Positions 35,974-43,599 of a stretch of 57,839 nucleotides of DNA are shown here, piece by piece. The notes below the pieces were generated by a model. That model searched no databases. It was given only the letters and a program-made list of their open reading frames with translations, and was not told where the DNA came from. Origin of the DNA: Pseudanabaena sp. FACHB-1998. GTDB lineage: Bacteria; Cyanobacteriota; Cyanobacteriia; Pseudanabaenales; Pseudanabaenaceae. The position numbers were made by a program, and so were the translations under genes. Where the stretch lies: positions 1 to 57,839 of the forward strand of contig NZ_JACJQA010000038.1 in assembly GCF_014696355.1 (NCBI RefSeq). The letters are read 5' to 3'. Every line of letters begins with the position of its first letter. Position 1 is the stretch's first letter.

Positions 35974-38900
35974 TTAGGTGTCTAATGCTCCTAAAGCTTT
36001 TAAAGTGCCGATTTCAGCTTGAGTTAAACCTGTGACATCGTTGATGATCATGCCTTTGTATGGAAGAAGCGATCGCAAGGTTTGTAAACATTTCCCTGTG
36101 GTGATATCCCAACATTTGATCGTTTCATCCCAACTGCCACTAATGAGAGTTGTTGCATCCTGACTTAGAGCCAATGACACAACCCAGTGACCATGCCCTT
36201 GTAGTGTTTCAAGGCAATTTCCCGTGCATACATCCCAGATTTTAATAGTGCGATCGCTGCTGCCACTAATCAGGCGATCGCCATTAGGCGTAAAGATGAG
36301 GGAGACAACGGGATGAGAATGTCCAGAAAATAGGCGTAAACATTCTCCTGTCTCTATGTCCCATAGTTTGATCGAGTGATCATCGCCGCCCGTCGCTAGA
36401 TACTGGGAATTGGGGCTGATCTCCATTGCCCAAATACGGTTACTAGAGTCCGCTTCCCAAGTGTATAAACATTCACCCGTTTCTAAATCCCAATGTTTCA
36501 CAAGCTGGTCATAGCCACTACTAAACAGCGTCTTCCCATCGTGACTAAACCTAACCGATAGAACGGAACTAGGATGACCTTGCAAGGTTTGTAAACATTC
36601 ACCAGATTCTAAATCCCACACCTTAACTGTATGGTCATAGCTGCCACTAGCTAAGAATTTGCTGTCAGGACTGATGGCAATTTCCCAAACCCAACTTCGA
36701 TGTCCCTGAAGTGTTCTTATGGGTTTGCCTGTATGAAGATGCGAATGGGGATTCCAAAGTTTAATCGTGCGATCGGCGCTGCCACTGGCAAGAATCTGTC
36801 CATTAGGACTGAAGACAACAGAGAGAATGCGATCGCTATGTCCACGCAGTATTTGAAAAGGTTGCAGAGCAGGCTCGAAAGTTAGGGGCGCATTGATATT
36901 AACATTCCAAAGTTTAATCGTCTGGTCTTCATGTCCACTGGCAAGTAAATTTTGCTGATCATACTGATTACTATAGGCGATCGCATAAATTGCATTGCTA
37001 TTTCCTTGCAGGGTTTTGATGCATTTCCCTCCCTGAACTTCCCATACTTTGATCGCATGGTCATCACCACCACTAACCACTAGATTTCCTTGGGGATGGA
37101 AGGCAACTGACCACACGCGATTGGTGTGTTTGTGCAGAGTGTCCAGACATTTCCCTGTGGCGACATCCCAAATCCTGACAGATTGATCGTAGCTACCTGT
37201 TACTAGGCGATCGCCTTGCGGACTAAAGGCTAAGCAGGTCACAACCGCATTATGTCCTAGCAAAGTTTTTAGACATTCGCCAGTTTGCCAATCCCAGATT
37301 TTCACGGTGCTATCAAAGCTGCCACTGGCTAATGTTTTGCCATCAGGATTGAAGGCGATCGCTTTGACCCAATATTGATGACCTTGCAGAGTTTGCACAC
37401 AAGAACCTGTTTCTAGATTCCATAACTTGATCGTGTTATCTTCTCCCGCCGATGCTAAAAAATGACCATTGGGATGGAAATCAACTGACCAGACACAAGC
37501 ATTATGTCCTTCCAGAGTATGAATAGATTCGCCTGTGACTAAGTTCCAAATTTTAACGGTGCGATCGGTGCTACTACTAGCGAGAATTTGACCATCAGGA
37601 CTAAAGGCGATCGCCGTAACAATATTGATATGTCCGTGTAAGGTTCGGAAACATTCTCCATTATTTGTATTCCAAAGTTTGATTGTATGATCTTGACCAC
37701 AACTAGCGAGAATTGGAGCATTGGGAGCAAAAGCAACATTCCAAATCCAACTGTTATGTCCTTTACAAATAAAGAGTTGCTGACCATTAACAGCGTCCCA
37801 AATCTGAATTTCGCCATTGGTATCACTACTGGCAAGGGAAAGTCCATCAGGACTAAAAGCAACACTGGTAATACCGCCAAAGGTCGCGGCAAACAGGCAA
37901 TCTCGAAAGGAAGCTTGACTAAAGTTGACACGATGTAAGTTTAGCGATCGCAAATCACAGTCCCGAATCGTCAGCCGCGAAAAATCATAGCCCGTTAAAT
38001 CAGTTCCCAAATGAACCAATAAATGAATAAGATTTGCACCTCCATAATTATCTGAAGCTATTAACTCAGTTTGCAAATTGATAATCAGTCTACCCAGTTT
38101 ATTCTCAAGTTGATCGGTAGAGCCAAGACTATTTTGTAATCGTTGAAGGATCGGCTGCACAATTAATTGAATTTGACTATCGCGAAGGTAATCCTTTGCT
38201 TGGGCTTGAACTAAAGAATGGGTCAGCAAATACTGCGGTGACTCAGTAATTATTTCTTGACAGATTAATTCAATCAAACATTCCGTTACATATTCCATCA
38301 CCACAGGTTGCTGCGTAAATCCATGGCGATCGCGCTCAATTAAATTGCAGTTCACCAAGGACTCTAAAACTTCTATTACCTTCGATTTAGGTATAGATGG
38401 CGTAAAAACACTATGTAATTCTGTTAAAGAAATACTCTCGCGATGGATCACCAGCCAATACATGACTTGATTTTGTATATCTGACAACCTCTGTAATTGC
38501 TGAGATAGCAGATTGCTGATGCCATTAAAGAGAGTTATGCCACTGGCTAAAAAATGATTAACATTACCTTCATACAAGTCACGAATGGAAGTAGCGGCAA
38601 TCTTTAGGGCTAAAGGATTACCCCTATAACAATCAACTAATTGCCTAGCCTCGGCATCAGAGACTAATAGCCCTTTGAGAGCTAGTATTGTTTTCCCTGC
38701 ATCAAGTTCTAATCCTGAGAGAGCAAGTGTGCGTACTGACAAGCCATCCCCTTCAAGAGCCACAATTTCTGAAGGTTTTTCGCGGCTGGTAATCAGCACA
38801 CAGCTTTGATGATTGGTTTCTCCCACTCGCCACAAAAGTTCACCATAGGCTTGGTAACCATCAAGATAGGAGCCTGTCCCTTGACTATGATCTAATAACG

Positions 38901-39531
38901 TATCGAAGTTATCCAAAATCAGCAAACATCGAGACTTACGGAAGTATTCGATTAAACAAGTAATCTGCTCATGAAAGTTAGCAGGTAAGGTCGTAATTTG
39001 TTGCTGTGACAGAATTGTAAGACAGTCTGCCATCTTGTCTTTAAAAGTCGGTGCATGGCGCAGCGATCGCCAAATCACATAATCAAATTCTCCTTGCAGT
39101 TGTTCAGCAATTTTCACTGATAAGGAAGTTTTGCCTAGTCCACCCATACCGAGAATCGTGACCACCCGACAGCGATCGCCTATAATCCATTCCCTAAGAG
39201 TTTCTAACTCCTGAATTCGTCCACAGAACTTGGAAACATCAATCGCTTCACCCATGTGAAACTGACTCAATCCTGATTTAGTCGCCTGTTGCTGAGCATA
39301 TCTCTCCAATACTCCCCGCACATTATTTTTGGTGACTTTTTCGTTTAATGCTTTAGACAGCGATCGCCACAATTCTGATCCGACATCTTTGATATAGCCC
39401 AGATCATAGCCAAAGATATCTGAGTATTTGTTACCTCCCCAAGATTGACTAAATACGACATTTTGAACTGTGGTTAAGTGTTTTCGTCCTAGTAATTCCT
39501 CAACTAGGGGGATCGCCTCTTCTTCCGTCAT
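35974..39531 (-). CDS. NB-ARC NTPase with 14 WD40 repeats (STAND protein)
   Basis: A 1185-residue STAND-type protein. The N-terminus (1-80) is a helical, possibly HTH-like domain shared with the protein at 43600-45714. The NB-ARC module has the P-loop G-M-G-G-L-G-K-T (128-135), Walker B C-L-L-I-L-D-N-F-D and the G-N-P-L-A-L-K motif. From about residue 545 to 1150 come 14 WD40 repeats, each ending in I-K-L-W or V-K-I-W-type strands, enough for two seven-bladed propellers. STAND proteins switch on ligand binding; WD40 arrays commonly act as sensors. Some bacterial STANDs (Avs) are phage sensors; here no effector domain is recognised other than the N-terminal module. Confidence 0.92.
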   Translation of the reverse strand: MTEEEAIPLVEELLGRKHLTTVQNVVFSQSWGGNKYSDIFGYDLGYIKDVGSELWRSLSKALNEKVTKNNVRGVLERYAQQQATKSGLSQFHMGEAIDVSKFCGRIQELETLREWIIGDRCRVVTILGMGGLGKTSLSVKIAEQLQGEFDYVIWRSLRHAPTFKDKMADCLTILSQQQITTLPANFHEQITCLIEYFRKSRCLLILDNFDTLLDHSQGTGSYLDGYQAYGELLWRVGETNHQSCVLITSREKPSEIVALEGDGLSVRTLALSGLELDAGKTILALKGLLVSDAEARQLVDCYRGNPLALKIAATSIRDLYEGNVNHFLASGITLFNGISNLLSQQLQRLSDIQNQVMYWLVIHRESISLTELHSVFTPSIPKSKVIEVLESLVNCNLIERDRHGFTQQPVVMEYVTECLIELICQEIITESPQYLLTHSLVQAQAKDYLRDSQIQLIVQPILQRLQNSLGSTDQLENKLGRLIINLQTELIASDNYGGANLIHLLVHLGTDLTGYDFSRLTIRDCDLRSLNLHRVNFSQASFRDCLFAATFGGITSVAFSPDGLSLASSDTNGEIQIWDAVNGQQLFICKGHNSWIWNVAFAPNAPILASCGQDHTIKLWNTNNGECFRTLHGHINIVTAIAFSPDGQILASSSTDRTVKIWNLVTGESIHTLEGHNACVWSVDFHPNGHFLASAGEDNTIKLWNLETGSCVQTLQGHQYWVKAIAFNPDGKTLASGSFDSTVKIWDWQTGECLKTLLGHNAVVTCLAFSPQGDRLVTGSYDQSVRIWDVATGKCLDTLHKHTNRVWSVAFHPQGNLVVSGGDDHAIKVWEVQGGKCIKTLQGNSNAIYAIAYSNQYDQQNLLASGHEDQTIKLWNVNINAPLTFEPALQPFQILRGHSDRILSVVFSPNGQILASGSADRTIKLWNPHSHLHTGKPIRTLQGHRSWVWEIAISPDSKFLASGSYDHTVKVWDLESGECLQTLQGHPSSVLSVRFSHDGKTLFSSGYDQLVKHWDLETGECLYTWEADSSNRIWAMEISPNSQYLATGGDDHSIKLWDIETGECLRLFSGHSHPVVSLIFTPNGDRLISGSSDRTIKIWDVCTGNCLETLQGHGHWVVSLALSQDATTLISGSWDETIKCWDITTGKCLQTLRSLLPYKGMIINDVTGLTQAEIGTLKALGALDT

Positions 39532-39877
39532 TTTTCGCCTTAAAACCCTACTACTAATTACACTATGACCAGAAAATATTCATTTGTCAAAAAAATTTAC
39601 ATAAATACGCTAAAAATATCCGACCTTGATCCGACTTTTTCTGACCTTTAAAATTTGTACTACCAATTAAAGTTGATCTAAACACATCAAATAAAGCGTT
39701 GTCTTTATAAGAACAAGTATAAATGCTTATCTAATTGGCATTAGTTGATTGCTTAAAGGCGATCGCTAAATTATTTAGATAAGAAGTTATCCACCTAACG
39801 TTTTTATTGGAATCATCTAGCGATTACTGAATCTATCAAGGTTGAATTCTTGAACAAAAAATCATAAGTATTTTATT
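39532..39877. other. Divergent intergenic region between NB-ARC/WD40 and GH19 genes
   Basis: Contains AT-rich sequence and GATCCGACTTTTTCTGACC near 39628; no ORF. It must hold the promoters of both divergent genes. A loosely similar TCCTGATTTAGTCCGACA lies near 45966, upstream of the second NB-ARC gene. Confidence 0.45.
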
Positions 39878-40666
39878 ATGACCATTGAAAACGATCCTAA
39901 TGTAGTTGGCTCTGTAGCCGCATGGCAAAACATTCTCAATGGATGCGGCTATCCTGTATTACACATCACAGGTAATCTAGATTCGCCTACTCTTGAAACC
40001 ACCAAAAAATTTCAAAAGGATGTTGGATTGCCACAAGCATCGGCAGTTGATGCTAAAACATGGAAAGCTGGATTGGCTCATCCGAAATTATCTGGATGGA
40101 ACCCAGAAACTCCTGCAATTGAGACTGAAATTGTCACAAAAGCTCAGGCAGTTCATGTGTTTGGTTCAATTTATGCCAAAGACCTTGCAGATTTAAATGC
40201 CTGCTTGAAAAGGTTTAGTATTAACACTCCACTTCGCATTCGGCATTTTTTGGCACAGATTGCCCATGAATCAGGTGCTTTAAGATATCGTACTGAGATA
40301 TGGGGACCAACAGCAGTTCAGGAAAAGTATGAAACCCGTCGAGATCTTGGCAATACCCAAACTGGTGATGGTTTCAGGTTTCGAGGTGGTGGATTCATTC
40401 AGCTAACTGGTAGAGCTAATTATCAAGATTTTGCTAATTTTATTGGCGATCAGAGGGTTATGCAAGGCGCAAGCTATGTAGGCGAAAACTATCCCTTCAC
40501 AAGTGCAGGATTTTTCTGGAAGAACAACGATATCAATGCTCTTGCTGACAATGGCAGCTCTGAAGCTAATGTTGATGCAGTAGGAGCAAGAGTTAATGGC
40601 GTAAATCCTCCAAATGGTTATGTAGATAGACGTAATTATTTTGCTAAAGCAAGTCAAGTAATTTAG
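39878..40666 (+). CDS. GH19 endolysin-like enzyme with peptidoglycan-binding domain
   Basis: A 262-residue protein. Residues about 8-65 form a PG_binding_1-like module (V-A-A-W-Q-N-I-L, then P-T-L-E-T-T-K-K-F-Q). Residues about 88-260 form the GH19 domain: R-H-F-L-A-Q-I-A-H-E-S-G (Glu131), Y-E-T-R-R-D-L-G-N (Glu152), F-R-G-G-G-F-I-Q-L-T-G-R-A-N-Y. It is related to the GH19 protein at 385-1125 with a different N-terminal module. There is no signal peptide, as in phage endolysins and injected toxins. A C39-like gene follows 100 bases later with a strong ribosome site. Confidence 0.85.
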   Translation: MTIENDPNVVGSVAAWQNILNGCGYPVLHITGNLDSPTLETTKKFQKDVGLPQASAVDAKTWKAGLAHPKLSGWNPETPAIETEIVTKAQAVHVFGSIYAKDLADLNACLKRFSINTPLRIRHFLAQIAHESGALRYRTEIWGPTAVQEKYETRRDLGNTQTGDGFRFRGGGFIQLTGRANYQDFANFIGDQRVMQGASYVGENYPFTSAGFFWKNNDINALADNGSSEANVDAVGARVNGVNPPNGYVDRRNYFAKASQVI

Positions 40667-40766
40667 AACTCTCTCAGAAGAACAGTCGTTTGACTACATA
40701 TATTCAATTAACTTTTCTTCTCACATTTAAAAATATTTTGAACTAGATAAAGAAGGAGAACCCAAA

Positions 40767-41630
40767 ATGGTTGCAAATCTCAGTAATTTTTTCAAGTACT
40801 ATGACGAAAGGAATCCTAATCATGTTGCTAGTATCGGTATCTTGAAGTCATCGCTTCCACCCGAACTTCTCACAGAAACAGCCCCGTGGGTTGTTACCTA
40901 TCGTGGTGGCAATACTAACGGTGGTGCTGTGGATCTAAACAACTTTTTCAAGTTTTTCTCAGAAAAGAATGCGAATCATGCCCAAGCGGTCACTGCACTA
41001 CAAACAGCTATCCCCCCAGAACTTTTGATTGATGATGGTATAGGTGGTGCTGGGGACGCAGAGTGGATTAATAAGTACAGGGTTAGATTTAAGCCTCCTG
41101 CTCCTCCTGTGCCTCCTATTCTTAATGTTCCCTTTTTTAGTCAAGTCGATAACTACACCCAAGGTGAACGTACTTGTAATTCATCCGCCTGTGCAATGTG
41201 TCTTGAATTCCTCAAGCCTGGGACTTTGATTGGAGCAACTGGTGATGATGCATACCTTGAAAAGGTTCTTGCGATCGGTAACACAATTGATCATGATGTA
41301 CAGACACAGGTTCTCAATAGTTATGGCATTAGTTCTTCCTTCTCTTATCGTCTCTCCTTTGCCGATATTGATAACTCTCTGGCTAAAGGGAAGCCAGTAG
41401 TACTTGGCATTCTCCACAGGGGATCTGATGCTGCTCCTTCTGGGGGACACATGATTGTTGCGATCGGTAAGAAGGGTAATGATTATGTTGTGAACGATCC
41501 TTTCGGCTCGTTTTATGACGATTACACAGGATCTGTAATTAATGGCAAGGGTGCTGTATACACTCGTTCAATGCTGCAACTGCGTTGGGCTCCAGCAGGT
41601 AATGATGGTTGGGGACGTATCTTCTCATAA
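40767..41630 (+). CDS. C39-like peptidase-domain protein with two N-terminal repeats
   Basis: The first 88 residues hold two copies of a roughly 31-residue unit (L-S-N-F-F-K-Y-Y-x-E and L-N-N-F-F-K-F-F-x-E, each ending P-P-E-L-L). After a Pro-rich linker (110-118) comes a papain-like C39 domain: Cys137 in E-R-T-C-N-S-S, His228 in S-G-G-H-M-I-V-A-I and Asn243/Asp244 in V-V-N-D-P-F-G. No signal peptide is present. AAGGAG lies about 10 bases before the ATG and sets the start. The repeats are probably binding modules. With the preceding GH19 enzyme it makes a two-gene set that could act on cell walls or be delivered outside the cell; this is inference. Confidence 0.75.
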   Translation: MVANLSNFFKYYDERNPNHVASIGILKSSLPPELLTETAPWVVTYRGGNTNGGAVDLNNFFKFFSEKNANHAQAVTALQTAIPPELLIDDGIGGAGDAEWINKYRVRFKPPAPPVPPILNVPFFSQVDNYTQGERTCNSSACAMCLEFLKPGTLIGATGDDAYLEKVLAIGNTIDHDVQTQVLNSYGISSSFSYRLSFADIDNSLAKGKPVVLGILHRGSDAAPSGGHMIVAIGKKGNDYVVNDPFGSFYDDYTGSVINGKGAVYTRSMLQLRWAPAGNDGWGRIFS

Positions 41631-41707
41631 ACACGACTTCCTATAGCCCTCAACTTGTGTATTTTTAAGTCGTTTTGCCTTGTGGAGAACTTGCATTTGC
41701 AAGGTAG

Positions 41708-41807
41708 AAAGCACTAAATGGCTACGCCATTTAGTGCTTTTAAAATCCTTATCAGGTTTAATTTTTAATTCACGAAAGTGTAGTCACACTTTCGTGAATT
41801 AAAAATT
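41708..41807. repeat. Dispersed element B, copy 4 (uninterrupted)
   Basis: AAAGCACTAAATGGC-TAC-complement (41708-41740), CCTTATCAGG, then AATTTTTAATTCACGAAAGTGT / complement (to 41807). The part order matches 2534-2656. Confidence 0.7.
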
Positions 41808-41843
41808 ATAGATATATTCCAACAATCCAAAATTTATAAAACA

Positions 41844-43307
41844 ATGACCCCAAGTAATCAAGCTCCAAATTCACAAGTAGAGGGACAGAGAAGGCTATCG
41901 GTGACGAGAGAAGCTCAAAATTTGCAAGCTGGTGAAGCAAATTTTGAAAATTACAAAGTAGGTAAATCCCAAAAAGTAGCTAAACTCCAAAAGCCAGCTA
42001 CGATGCTAGAGTTTGTAATCTTGCTAATTTTGGGATTAAGTGTTTATACTGGTTGCCATTTACTTATCCCTTCTAACTCATCGTTGTCTTCTTTCAAGAG
42101 GCAGAATGACAAAATACGAGCGCCTATCTTAGAAGAAATTGGTTTGATGAAAGAAGATATTAAGAATAAAGAAAGTACCGTTCTTTCACTACTCAACCAA
42201 ACTGAAACCACTAGAAGTACTGGCAGCTCAACTGGAACTGCTAAAGATGCTAGTAGTTCAAGAAGCACCCAATCTAATGCTGATAAAGTTATTTTGAGTT
42301 TAAATACATCTACTGAAAGAAATTTACTGGCAGAAAAAACAGCTAAAAGATGGCAGGATGATCTAAGTAAGTCTAATATTAGTAACAAAGAAAAGCGGAT
42401 TATTGAAGATTTATCTTTGTTTCTGAAAGAGATAGAAAGTAAAGATCTTAAGAAAGATAATATTCAGGAGAATATTCAACTTCTTATTAATACTAGTAAA
42501 AGTCTAGCGAATCTTGAATCATCTCTTGAGAATTCATTAGAACAAAATTTGTTCTGGACAGGTAATGGAAAATGGCTGGAAGTTGTTTTTTGGAGTTTTT
42601 TTGGTACGCTGCTTTATATAATTCAACAAACAGCTGAATATCATTTATCATCAGGGGATAAACAAGACGTTAAAGTTTTGGTTCGCCGCAAGCCTCAATA
42701 TTATTACTTTCTTCTTCAGAGTCCTTTTACAGCTTTGGTGATACTTTGGGTTTTGAGTATGGCGAACTTGAATATTGCTGGAATTGCATTAGCATTGAGT
42801 AGTGTGCCCTCGGAGGTACTAATCTCATTAGCTTTTATTTTAGGTTTATTTAATCGAGTCGCAAATACACAACTTAATATGATTGTCGCTGGCATTTTTG
42901 GAGATGCATGGAAGAAAACCGTTAGAAAAATTGAAATTCAAAAATGTGAAGATGAGAATGAGGATCAAGATAACCAAAGACATCCACGTAAAAGAAATTT
43001 GTCTACCCGTGCAAGCATTGAAGTTTATTGTGGCGATTGTACCGATTTTGAGGTTTTGCCAGATGTAAAAGTCAAATGGAGTATCGAGTCTAAACCTTCA
43101 GCAGGAATAATCGATATATCAACGGGGACTTATATCGCTCCACCACGGGGGTTTTATTATGAAGATAGTGGATTAAAACCATTAAAACAGGATAATGAGA
43201 ACTACCATAACTATACACAAGATATTATTAAGGCTGTACGTGAAGATGAACCCAATGTTAGTGCTTTAGTTCTAGTCAGCCTCGTAGATCAAGCTCCAAA
43301 AGAATAA
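41844..43307 (+). CDS. Membrane protein with C-terminal Ig-like segment, function unknown
   Basis: A 487-residue protein. One helix near 54-75 is followed by a long charged, Ser/Thr-rich periplasmic or cytoplasmic region (about 80-230). Three or four helices (about 242-262, 290-312, 316-340) come next, then a soluble C-terminal domain. The C-terminus shows the pattern V-K-W-S-I, then G-I-I-D-I-S-T-G-T-Y-I-A-P-P and S-A-L-V-L-V-S-L-V-D, typical of bacterial Ig-like (Big) beta-sandwich domains. No family name is recognised. It lies on the same strand after the C39-like gene, but the repeat between them makes a shared transcript uncertain. Confidence 0.75.
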   Translation: MTPSNQAPNSQVEGQRRLSVTREAQNLQAGEANFENYKVGKSQKVAKLQKPATMLEFVILLILGLSVYTGCHLLIPSNSSLSSFKRQNDKIRAPILEEIGLMKEDIKNKESTVLSLLNQTETTRSTGSSTGTAKDASSSRSTQSNADKVILSLNTSTERNLLAEKTAKRWQDDLSKSNISNKEKRIIEDLSLFLKEIESKDLKKDNIQENIQLLINTSKSLANLESSLENSLEQNLFWTGNGKWLEVVFWSFFGTLLYIIQQTAEYHLSSGDKQDVKVLVRRKPQYYYFLLQSPFTALVILWVLSMANLNIAGIALALSSVPSEVLISLAFILGLFNRVANTQLNMIVAGIFGDAWKKTVRKIEIQKCEDENEDQDNQRHPRKRNLSTRASIEVYCGDCTDFEVLPDVKVKWSIESKPSAGIIDISTGTYIAPPRGFYYEDSGLKPLKQDNENYHNYTQDIIKAVREDEPNVSALVLVSLVDQAPKE

Positions 43308-43499
43308 ACCCCTCTTATGAAAAAAAATGGATATTATGTAATTGACTTGATTTGGAGATAAGAGATCGCTTTTTTGCCATAATTGAAATGTGCGATTCAT
43401 ATATACCACTTTATCTAGAAACCCATCAAAATTTTGATAAAAAATGATGTCAAAACCTATGCCATCAAGCTATGCCAATCCTATTTCATTTGTGAGAAA

Positions 43500-43545
43500 G
43501 GCAAGTTATATAGTTCGTAACGCACGCCTAATTGTTCACTAATCC
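43500..43545 (-). pseudogene. Fragment of a Uma2 gene
   Basis: The minus strand reads R-I-S-E-Q-L-G-V-R-Y-E-L-Y-N-L, bounded by stops. G-V-R-Y-E-L is the conserved N-terminal region of Uma2 proteins, and GTAACGCACGCC is shared with the gene at 35255-35881. The rest of 43308-43599 holds nothing else recognisable apart from the terminator at 43561. Confidence 0.4.
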
Positions 43546-43560
43546 GCGTTGCTTAGGAAC

Positions 43561-43595
43561 CAAAAAGAGAGAGAGTTTTATTCCCTCTCTTTTTG
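43561..43595 (-). terminator. Terminator of the NB-ARC gene at 43600
   Basis: CAAAAAGAGAG pairs with CTCTCTTTTTG around a 13-base loop, with a run of T on the minus strand, directly after the stop. Confidence 0.7.
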
Positions 43596-43599
43596 AGAT

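Noticed and set aside
36000-37900. Regularly spaced similar DNA units, considered as a CRISPR array
   Set aside because: The period of about 126 bases corresponds to 42-residue WD40 repeats in a coding frame. No short identical repeats with unique spacers exist anywhere in the window.
37539-37931. 130-codon second frame within the WD40 region
   Set aside because: Shadow of the repeated WD40 coding sequence; periodic because the true frame is periodic.
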